DNA from: Massilia frigida
Lineage (GTDB): Bacteria; Pseudomonadota; Gammaproteobacteria; Burkholderiales; Burkholderiaceae_D
NCBI RefSeq assembly: GCF_011682175.1
Contig: NZ_WHJG01000005.1
Location: 186,001-250,000 of the forward strand
Reading direction: 5' to 3'
Length of the DNA: 64,000 bases
The notes beneath the pieces are model-generated. The model made no database searches, had not been told where the DNA came from, and saw only the letters and a program-made list of their open reading frames with translations. Of the stretch, positions 57,492 through 64,000 are shown piece after piece; the first letter of the stretch is position 1; each line of letters opens with the position of its first letter. A program made the position numbers and the translations under genes.

Positions 57492-57918
57492 TGGAGTATG
57501 CGGAAAGAATACGGGAAACCACTGACAGTACCGATACAGAATGACCTCTCGATGACAACGCGAGCACGAGTGCGATGCGCGACATGGGGAGGCGTCTACA
57601 TCGGCCGCACCGTCAGGTACGGGGTGACCCCATGGTATACGGACTCGAGGGCAGCGGCCAGTCCTTTGCGCACCCCGTCAACGTGGTCGAGTTGCGGATC
57701 CGATTGTTAGTCTCACTCATGCGCTGCTTTGTACCAACACTTTTTAGTTGGGCATAACCGTTCTAAGCCGAGCGCTTTGCACTGGCGTTCGGGGCCTCTG
57801 CATCTGGCGCGGTCAGGCTGCATTTCGCGCCAGTATGCGGTGATTCGTCGCATATGTTCCTTCCGTAGGCGTGTCGCGGGCAAAGTGGCATCAACTTAAC
57901 GACCTTGCGGAGCCTGCC
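57492..57918. other. 427-base gap with a possible short gene relic
   Basis: No complete gene. On the minus strand a frame of about 35 codons ending near 57597 reads 'DPQLDHVDGVRKGLAAALES' and continues 'VYHGVTPYLTVRPM' before a stop. It has the look of real protein but no start codon, so it may be a remnant. The rest, including the promoters of the flanking genes, is unremarkable. Confidence 0.3.
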
Positions 57919-58449
57919 ATGCTGATTCAGATCCTGACCCACACCCCTTTCTACGTGTGGGCCATCCTCGCCTTGCTGGTGTATCGCGGCGTCGTCGCGA
58001 TGCGCGACCGCGAGATGGCGGTCGGGAAGCTGTTCATCATCCCCGTCATCATGCTGGCCCTTTCCTTGCAGGACATCGTGGCAAAGTTCGGTACCGCCTT
58101 CCTTCCGCTGTCCGCCTGGGCCAGCGGCGCGGCGATGATGCTGCTGCTGGTGTGGAAGTTCAGCAGCGCAGGTGTGAGCGCTGGCGCCGCGCCCGGCAGC
58201 GTGCGCGTCCACGGCAGCTGGGTGCCGCTGGCGATGATGCTCGCGATTTTCTGCACCAAGTACGCCACGGCCGTGACGCTCGTTGTCCAGCCGCAGGCCA
58301 GCCACCATGCGCTGTTTTCGACGGTGGTGTGCTTCATGTTCGGCGTCTTCAACGGCTACTTCTTGGGAGGCCTTGCACGCAAGCTGACGTCCTGGAAGGG
58401 ATCGCTGGCACCAGCCCGTGCAAGCAGCTACCCGACGACCGCGGCATGA
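57919..58449 (+). CDS. DUF6622-like membrane protein
   Basis: A 176-residue protein with four or five spans. It begins 'MLIQILTHTPFYVWAILALLVYRG', followed by 'MRDREMAVGKLFIIPVIMLALSLQ' in outline. This resembles the DUF6622 family, whose role is unknown. The ATG at 57919 is chosen over an earlier in-frame ATG because the hydrophobic protein begins there and GGAG is just upstream. Confidence 0.65.
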   Translation: MLIQILTHTPFYVWAILALLVYRGVVAMRDREMAVGKLFIIPVIMLALSLQDIVAKFGTAFLPLSAWASGAAMMLLLVWKFSSAGVSAGAAPGSVRVHGSWVPLAMMLAIFCTKYATAVTLVVQPQASHHALFSTVVCFMFGVFNGYFLGGLARKLTSWKGSLAPARASSYPTTAA

Positions 58450-58553
58450 CTGCTCCAGGCGATGCCTCGCCATTGCTGACCCCAACAGCGGATTTTTGAC
58501 TCGGCGCGGCATCAGGCACATACTTTCCACTTTTGGAAAGCACAGGCAAACGC

Positions 58554-59243
58554 ATGAATATGCTCACGCTTCACTATCATCCTCTGTCGTCCTGCTGCCA
58601 CAAGGTATTGATCGCGATTGATATGCTCGGTATCGAGGTGGACAAGCGACTGCTCAACCTGGGCGACCCCGAGGAGCGGGCCGCGCACCTGGCGCTTTGG
58701 CCTACAGGCAAGATGCCACTCTTGATGGACGGGCCGCGTCCGGTGCCCGAAACGAGCATCATCATCGAGTATCTCCAGCGTCACCATGCCAGTCCGGGCC
58801 GTACGCTCATCCCGGATGCGCCGGACGCCGCGCTCGACGTGCGTTTGTGGGACCGCCTGTTCGACCTGTATGTGATGACGCCGATGCAGGCACTGACAGC
58901 CGACCTGCTGCGGCCAGAAGGCGAGCGCGACGCACCCGCTGTGGCCAAGGCGCGGGAAAGCCTGTCGTCGGCCTACGCCTTTATCGGCCGCCACCTCGAA
59001 GGGCGGACCTGGGTCGCCGGTGATGCATTCAGCATGGCCGACTGCGCCGCGGCGCCAGCCTTGTTCTATGCCATGGCTTACGTGCCGCTGCCGCCCCAGC
59101 ATGGCCACCTGGCGGCCTATGTCGAGCGCTTGATGAGTCACCCATCGGTAGCGCTTACCATCGACCAGGCACGGCCCTACTTCAAGTTCTTTCCTGGCCG
59201 CAGCGGCTTGTCTCGCCGCTACTTCGACCCGGCCACGGCCTGA
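58554..59243 (+). CDS. Glutathione S-transferase family protein
   Basis: A 229-residue protein with a thioredoxin-like N-terminal domain (about 1-80; 'LHYHPLSSCCHKVLIAIDMLG', 'GKMPLLMDG', 'PETSIIIEYLQ') and an all-helical C-terminal domain ('WVAGDAFSMADCAAAPALFYA'). The substrate is unknown. The Ser-Ser-Cys-Cys pattern at the usual catalytic place makes a Ser- or Cys-type mechanism possible. Confidence 0.9.
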   Translation: MNMLTLHYHPLSSCCHKVLIAIDMLGIEVDKRLLNLGDPEERAAHLALWPTGKMPLLMDGPRPVPETSIIIEYLQRHHASPGRTLIPDAPDAALDVRLWDRLFDLYVMTPMQALTADLLRPEGERDAPAVAKARESLSSAYAFIGRHLEGRTWVAGDAFSMADCAAAPALFYAMAYVPLPPQHGHLAAYVERLMSHPSVALTIDQARPYFKFFPGRSGLSRRYFDPATA

Positions 59244-59294
59244 GGTGCATGCCGGGCGCGGGTGTTCCGCCCTGGCCTCCGGGCTGGAACACCA

Positions 59295-60404
59295 CTACGC
59301 CTGAGCCAGCCACGCCAGCGGAAACTCGACGATCGTGTGCGGCCCGATGGCGACCAGGGTTGCGCGCGCCGCATCATGGAAACGCGGGGTAAAACCAGGC
59401 AGGCCGCTGATCTGCGCGCGCGTCGCCAGGTCCCAGACGCTCGTCCCTGTGTCGGCAGCGACGTACAGGCGCTTGCCGTCACTGAACAGGTCGAGAACGC
59501 CGATCGTTGCGTCGATGGCCATGGGCCAGCGCGCCTCGGGAGGCGGCGCTGCCTGCACCGTCGCATCCAGGATGCGCACGCCCGGCCCTTTACCCGATTC
59601 CTCGCATTCCTCCTCGTCCCAGTCGGCCGTGCCCCACAGCGCGACCTGGCGTTCGCTGACCCAGCAGGCAGGCGTATTCCAGTCGTCACGCATGGCCACA
59701 CGCACGACCGAGGCGCCGTCTTCGCTTTCCCACGGATTCGAAGCTAGCCAGTCGGTGACGGACCAGGCCAGCGGGATCGAGACCGGCTGCCAGACCCAGC
59801 CATCATCGAACAGGCGGCTGCCGTCCGGGCTGGGCCGGACCTGTCCGTGGAAGTAGTCGTGGTAATGCTCCGGGCAATCCTTGCCCGGCTCATACGCTGC
59901 GATGTGGCGCTCGGTAAGCGACTTGCCGGTCGCCGCATCGGCAGCGTCGAGGCGGTTCCAGGCGCTGCGGTGGACGAGAACATTGCGCCCTTCATGACGG
60001 ACAAAACACGCGCTGAAGGGCACTTGTTCGGCGTGATAGTCGCCGCCGTCCAGGCGCATGGTGATGGCGCCGGACTGCGTCTCCACCACCACGCCATGCT
60101 GGCCCCGGTCGACCACGATCGCGGCATGGACGCCGTCGGACGACGCGTGCAGCCGCAGGCTGGGCGCCAGGCGGTCAGCGTCCTGCGGCGGCGCGGGAAG
60201 TTCCACCCGGCACAGTTCGACACTGGCTCCGCTATCGAGATCGACCCCGTGCAGAGCGCCGTCGGTGGTCAGGACCAGCACGTGGCCGTACGCTCCCTGG
60301 ACCGGACAGGCATCCACGATGGGAGAGCCGGACCATGCGAGGGTGCGCAGCGGATGCGCATGGCCATTTGTCGCCTGCAACAGGCTTTCATTGATCGTGA
60401 TCAT
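59295..60404 (-). CDS. Beta-propeller-like protein of unknown function
   Basis: A 369-residue soluble protein with many short beta-strand repeats such as 'HVLVLTTDGALHGVDLDSG', 'DGKRLYVAADTGTSVWDLATR' and 'VVETQSGAITMRLDGG'. The layout suggests a WD40- or YVTN-like propeller; the repeats are too diverged to count with certainty. No signal peptide. The ATG at 60404 is used because upstream in-frame Met codons precede an Arg/Cys-rich stretch that looks non-coding. Confidence 0.7.
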   Translation of the reverse strand: MITINESLLQATNGHAHPLRTLAWSGSPIVDACPVQGAYGHVLVLTTDGALHGVDLDSGASVELCRVELPAPPQDADRLAPSLRLHASSDGVHAAIVVDRGQHGVVVETQSGAITMRLDGGDYHAEQVPFSACFVRHEGRNVLVHRSAWNRLDAADAATGKSLTERHIAAYEPGKDCPEHYHDYFHGQVRPSPDGSRLFDDGWVWQPVSIPLAWSVTDWLASNPWESEDGASVVRVAMRDDWNTPACWVSERQVALWGTADWDEEECEESGKGPGVRILDATVQAAPPPEARWPMAIDATIGVLDLFSDGKRLYVAADTGTSVWDLATRAQISGLPGFTPRFHDAARATLVAIGPHTIVEFPLAWLAQA

Positions 60405-60636
60405 CGTAAATTCGTGGTTTGCGGGACAGGTAAAATGGGCTCGCCTCCGGCAGGGGACGGCACACGCATGTGGCGGAAGGATGATTGGCTGCCTCATCAA
60501 ACGAGACAGACAGGGGCAGCAAAATATGTTGCAATAATGTAACAAAAATCCCGATGGTGCAATGTTTTAGAAGCATATTTACATTGGGCATGGGATACTT
60601 GTTGCGTTTTTAACTACATACTATCCGTGAGTCATC

Positions 60637-61089
60637 ATGAAGAAGCCTTTTATCACTTTTCTGCTTGTGTTTGCGATCGCGTTCGGCGCCGTAGCATGGT
60701 TTAACATTGAAAAAATCAATACCAACGCTGCCATCGCCAAATCGCCTGTCTACGTCCTGGCGACGCCGGAAGGCATTACCAAGAAAACCAAGAAGGGCAA
60801 AGTCACCTATCAGGTGAACTTCAGTTATTCAGACGCTGGAGCTACCTATAAAAAGGACTCGCACTGGTTCGACACGGTCGAGCAAGCCGAGGCACTGGCC
60901 AGCTCGCCTGTTCAAATCGCTTTTGCCACGAACAAGCCAGCCGACGCTGTCTTCAAGACTGAATTCGATCAGCGCGATCCCGGCGAAGGCATGGGCAGCG
61001 CGCTGACCACCGCCGGCATGATTGGTTTTTTTCTTGCGCTCCTCGGCACGGCGGTCTTGCTGTACCGCGTTCCCTCGCTGCGTCGCTAG
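60637..61089 (+). CDS. DUF3592-like two-span membrane protein
   Basis: A 150-residue protein. A signal-anchor span (about 5-23) is followed by an extracytoplasmic beta domain ('VTYQVNFSYSDAGATYKKDSHWF') and a second span (about 122-142). This order is like DUF3592 proteins. A Lys-rich turn follows the first strand. Function unknown. A terminator follows after about 60 bases. Confidence 0.65.
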   Translation: MKKPFITFLLVFAIAFGAVAWFNIEKINTNAAIAKSPVYVLATPEGITKKTKKGKVTYQVNFSYSDAGATYKKDSHWFDTVEQAEALASSPVQIAFATNKPADAVFKTEFDQRDPGEGMGSALTTAGMIGFFLALLGTAVLLYRVPSLRR

Positions 61090-61150
61090 TCATCGCTTGC
61101 CAGGCGGCCTGATCAGGCGAATCGGTCAGGTCTACGCCCCCACGGGAATC

Positions 61151-61178
61151 AAAGCCAGCCTCGCCAGGCTGGCTTTTT
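61151..61178 (+). terminator. Rho-independent terminator after the DUF3592-like gene
   Basis: The stem aaagccagcc/ggctggcttt is followed by five T. The A run on the left may also serve the convergent LysR gene. Confidence 0.85.
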
Positions 61179-61212
61179 CGCGTCTGCCGATGCCCCTTGG
61201 GCGGGCGCAGCG

Positions 61213-62079
61213 TCAGGCCGCTGCGCGCACAGGCCGCAATGCCGCCATGATTTCGCCCGCCAGGCACTCCACCGCCGGCGAACTGCTGTTGCGTCCTCTG
61301 ATCAGCACGACGTCGAGCGGCTCGACCGGCGGCAAGCCCTCCGCTTCGCCCAGCCGCACCAGGTGCGGCGGGATGCTGCATTCGGCCAGGGCCGCCACCG
61401 CCAGTCCCGCATCGACCATCGCCACGATGCCCAGCAGGCTCGGGCTGCTGTAGGTCGCGCCGTACGGCCTGCCGCACTTGTCCAGCGCGGCCAGGGTGTG
61501 CGCGCGCGCCACGCAGCCCTTGTCGAACAGCGCCACCGGCAGCGGCGTTTTTTTCCACACCGCGTGCCGCTGCGAGCCGACCCAGACCATCGCTTCACGC
61601 CGGATCAGGCTGCCTTCCAGGCCGTCGTCGCGGGTCACGAACGCCAGGTCGATCTGCCCCTTTTGCAGCAGGGGCTTGAGCAGCGTGCTTTGCAGGCAGA
61701 CCAGCTCGATCTCGACATTGGCGAACAGCTTGGTGAAGCGCTCCAGCACCGGCGGCAGCAGGGATGCCACGTAGTCGTCGGGCGCGCCGAGCACCACGCG
61801 CCCGACCACCTCCTGCGTGCGCAGCGCGGCCAGCGCCTGTGCCTCGAGCGCGAGCATCTGGCGCGCATACGGCAGCAGCCGTTCGCCCGCCGCCGTCAAT
61901 TCGATGCGGCGCGTGTGGCGCGCGAACAGCGCCTGCCCGACCGTCTCTTCGAGCTTCATGATTTGCATGCTCACCGCCGCCTGCGAACGGTGCACCGCAT
62001 CGGCTGCGCCGACAAAGCTCATGTGGTCGGCCGCCGCGACAAAGGTGCGCAGCTGGTTCAGGTTCAGGTCTGGTGTCAT
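61213..62079 (-). CDS. LysR family transcriptional regulator
   Basis: A 288-residue regulator. The HTH lies at about 3-62 with 'LNQLRTFVAAADHMSFVGAADAVHRSQAAVSMQIMKLEE' in outline, followed by a substrate-binding domain ('VVLGAPDDYVASLLPPVLERF'). It is divergent from an EamA exporter gene that it probably controls; starts are 97 bases apart. A longer open frame to 62160 exists, but the ATG at 62079 gives the usual LysR start. Confidence 0.92.
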   Translation of the reverse strand: MTPDLNLNQLRTFVAAADHMSFVGAADAVHRSQAAVSMQIMKLEETVGQALFARHTRRIELTAAGERLLPYARQMLALEAQALAALRTQEVVGRVVLGAPDDYVASLLPPVLERFTKLFANVEIELVCLQSTLLKPLLQKGQIDLAFVTRDDGLEGSLIRREAMVWVGSQRHAVWKKTPLPVALFDKGCVARAHTLAALDKCGRPYGATYSSPSLLGIVAMVDAGLAVAALAECSIPPHLVRLGEAEGLPPVEPLDVVLIRGRNSSSPAVECLAGEIMAALRPVRAAA

Positions 62080-62175
62080 GGTTTCGATTATCGAATGAAT
62101 TTCATCAAATAAATCAGCTTGTTTGATGTGTGGCGCTACCCGATGATAGCCCGAAACCACTCACCGGAGCAGATC

Positions 62176-63051
62176 ATGTCCAATCCCGCCCTATCGTTCG
62201 CCGCCGCCATGCTCATGCTTGGCACGCTCGGTATCTTCTTCCACGAAGCCGCGCTGGCGCCCGTGATGACCGTGTTTTTCCGCTGCGCTTTCGGCGCCGC
62301 CATCTTGCTGGCGTACTGCGCGTACAAAGCCATGCTCAAGCGCAGCAATGTCTCGTTCAACAACCTGATGCTGGCGCTCGGCAGCGGCATCCTGATGTGC
62401 GTAAACTGGGTGATGTTCTTTGAAGCGATCGCCCGCGTCGGCATTTCCGTGACCACCATCGTGTACCACGTGCAACCGTTCCTGGTCCTGATCTTCGGTT
62501 CGCTCCTGCTCAAGGAACGCGTCAGCGCCAACAATATCGGCTGGGTCGCGCTGGGCTTCGCCGGCCTCGTGCTGGCATGCGGATTGCGTACCGGCATGGC
62601 GCTCAGTGCCAGCTATCTGATCGGCATCGCCTGCACGCTCGGCGCGGCCGTTGCCTACGCCGGCGTCACCCTGAGCACGCGCGCCATGCGCGGCATGCCA
62701 CCTCATCTGACGGCATTGACCCACTGCCTTACCGGTACCGTGCTCACGGCCGGGTTCTTCAGCATGCCCGCCAGCGGCATCGATGCGGCGCAGTGGGGCT
62801 GGCTGGCCGGCCTCGGATTGATTCCCACCGCGCTTGCCTACGTGATGGTGTACGGCGCCACGCCACGCATGAACACGGCCGTCATCGCCGTGCTCACCTT
62901 TCTCTATCCGGCGGCGGCGGTGGTGGTCGACTTCCTCGTCTACGGCCATGCGATCGGCGCGCTGCAGCTGGCCGGCTTTGCGCTCATCGCCAGCGCCACG
63001 CTCGGGGTCAACCTGCAATGGCGCTTTTTCCCTTCCCTGAAAGGCGCATGA
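62176..63051 (+). CDS. EamA/DMT family transporter
   Basis: A 291-residue protein with ten predicted spans in two EamA repeats. The first contains 'FFRCAFGAAILLAYCAYKAML', and 'VYHVQPFLVLIFGSLLLKERV' lies at the end of repeat 1. The family exports metabolites such as amino acids. The start has GGAG six bases before it. It overlaps pepP by four bases and is divergent from a LysR gene, so the regulator, exporter and aminopeptidase are probably one module. Confidence 0.92.
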   Translation: MSNPALSFAAAMLMLGTLGIFFHEAALAPVMTVFFRCAFGAAILLAYCAYKAMLKRSNVSFNNLMLALGSGILMCVNWVMFFEAIARVGISVTTIVYHVQPFLVLIFGSLLLKERVSANNIGWVALGFAGLVLACGLRTGMALSASYLIGIACTLGAAVAYAGVTLSTRAMRGMPPHLTALTHCLTGTVLTAGFFSMPASGIDAAQWGWLAGLGLIPTALAYVMVYGATPRMNTAVIAVLTFLYPAAAVVVDFLVYGHAIGALQLAGFALIASATLGVNLQWRFFPSLKGA

Positions 63052-64000
63052 TGCATCCCTATCACACCCGGCGCGCGCGCCTGATCGCGCACATGCAGAA
63101 ACACGGCGGCGGTGTCGCCATCATTCCCACGGCGCCCGAAGTCATGCGCAACAACGATGTCGAGTATCCGTTCCGGCACGACAGCTATGTTCATTACCTG
63201 TCCGGCGTGACCGAGCCGGACGCCGTGCTCGTGCTGGTGGCCGGGGTGCAATCGCGCAGCATCCTCTTTTGCCGCGACAAGGATGCCGCACATGAAATCT
63301 GGCACGGATTCCGGCATGGCCCGGACGGCGCCTGCGCGCATTTCGGTGTCGACCAGGCGTTTTCCATCGCGGCGCTCGACCAGCACCTGCCCGGCCTGCT
63401 GGCCGACGCGCCAGCCCTGTACGCCGGCATGGGCCGCAACGCAGCCTTCGACGAGCGCCTCAACGGATCGCTGCGCGCCGTACGCGGCGCTGGGCGCTCC
63501 GGCATGCGGGCGCCGGCGCTCATCCACGACGTCCACATGCTGATCGATGAAATGCGGCTGTTCAAGGATGGCGGGGAGCTCGACCTCATGCGGCGCTCCG
63601 CCGCCGTGGCGGCCGACGCCCATCTGCGGGCCATGCGCGCAGCGCGTGCCGGGCTTGCCGAATACCAGGTCGAGGCCGAGCTGCTGTATGAATTCCACCG
63701 CCAGGGCGCGGCCGCGCCGGCGTATCCATCCATCGTGGCGGCGGGCGCGAATGCCTGCATCCTGCACCACAACCCCGGCCGCACCCGACTGCGCGATGGC
63801 GAGCTGCTGCTGATCGATGCCGGCTGCGAGCTCGACAGTTACGCGTCGGACATCACGCGCACCTTTCCCGTCAATGGCCGTTTTTCGCCCGCGCAAAGGC
63901 GGATCTACGAGATCGTGCTCGACGCCCAGCTGGCCGCGCTCGCCGCGGTGAAGCCCGGAGCGAGCGTCCTGGCGCCGCACGAGGCTGCGGTGCGCATCCT
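63048..64000 (+). CDS. pepP: Xaa-Pro aminopeptidase (5' part; runs off the window)
   Basis: The first ~317 residues of an aminopeptidase P, which removes N-terminal residues before proline. The N-terminal creatinase-like domain starts 'YHTRRARLIAHM' and has 'EYPFRHDSYVHYLSG'. The catalytic part begins after 'ELDLMRRSA' and shows 'PSIVAAGANACILHH' and 'LLLIDAGCELDSYASDITRTFPVNG', where the Asp residues are metal ligands. The remaining ligands are beyond the window. ATG codons at 63048 and 63051 are both possible; the first overlaps the EamA stop as ATGA. Confidence 0.92.
   Translation, partial: MMHPYHTRRARLIAHMQKHGGGVAIIPTAPEVMRNNDVEYPFRHDSYVHYLSGVTEPDAVLVLVAGVQSRSILFCRDKDAAHEIWHGFRHGPDGACAHFGVDQAFSIAALDQHLPGLLADAPALYAGMGRNAAFDERLNGSLRAVRGAGRSGMRAPALIHDVHMLIDEMRLFKDGGELDLMRRSAAVAADAHLRAMRAARAGLAEYQVEAELLYEFHRQGAAAPAYPSIVAAGANACILHHNPGRTRLRDGELLLIDAGCELDSYASDITRTFPVNGRFSPAQRRIYEIVLDAQLAALAAVKPGASVLAPHEAAVRI

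Overview
The window is G+C-rich, densely packed bacterial chromosome. It looks like a betaproteobacterium of the Burkholderiales, most likely Oxalobacteraceae (Massilia/Telluria-like). The basis is the style of the proteins: GTP-type PEP carboxykinase, RdgC, a lipase with a dedicated foldase, NodT-type efflux lipoproteins, many secreted hydrolases and several diguanylate cyclases. This placement is inference; no rRNA or other phylogenetic marker was checked. I see no prophage, insertion sequence, CRISPR array or replication origin.

Layout. 0-12.4 kb: an exported M3 metallopeptidase; a protein with an internally duplicated bacterial PH-like module; a TPR lipoprotein; a 2OG-Fe(II) oxygenase; and a run of small envelope proteins that carries a tandem gene duplication. 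Small DUF4279, SLOG, VF530 and DUF4404 genes follow, then the radical-SAM protein YgiQ. 12.5-18.5 kb is a signalling stretch: an NMT1-PAS-GGDEF-EAL protein, an AI-2E family permease overlapping a cyclic-nucleotide-binding protein, and a membrane diguanylate cyclase. 18.5-20.5 kb: a two-gene ABC exporter downstream of tRNA-Val and tRNA-Asp. 20.6-28.5 kb: exported oligopeptidase B, glycerate 2-kinase, an alpha/beta hydrolase, an XRE/MmyB-type regulator and a TonB-dependent receptor. 28.5-34 kb: an 0.8-kb A+T-rich intergenic region, a secreted S8 protease, a lipase-foldase operon and a divergent TetR regulator. 34-41.3 kb: dinB under a LexA box, rdgC, a single-domain asparaginase, a hydroxyacid dehydrogenase and pckG. 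41.4-49.6 kb: a beta-propeller diguanylate cyclase, a complete MFS-HlyD-NodT efflux pump and a nucleotide-kinase-like protein. 49.6-53.3 kb: divergent uvrA and ssb with a LexA-like box between them. 53.4-57.5 kb: a TPR protein, a purple acid phosphatase and an orphan FTR1-type cytochrome c, all on the minus strand. 57.9-64 kb: a DUF6622-like membrane protein, a glutathione S-transferase, a propeller-like protein, a DUF3592-like protein, a divergent LysR/EamA pair, and pepP running off the right end.

Themes. Three proteins make, and one probably also degrades, c-di-GMP; all three cyclases keep an RxxD inhibitory site. Several exported degradative enzymes (M3 and S8 peptidases, oligopeptidase B, lipase, phosphatase) suggest a saprophytic polymer user. 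SOS and recombination genes (dinB, rdgC, uvrA, ssb) are marked by two LexA-like boxes. A family of imperfect palindromes resembling REP elements is scattered between genes. The less expected items are the duplicated envelope pair with a relic of its upstream gene, the overlapping DUF4279-SLOG pair, the orphan cytochrome c that matches the N-terminal half of FTR1 fusions, and the A+T-rich region before the S8 protease. No single locus is clearly a new system.
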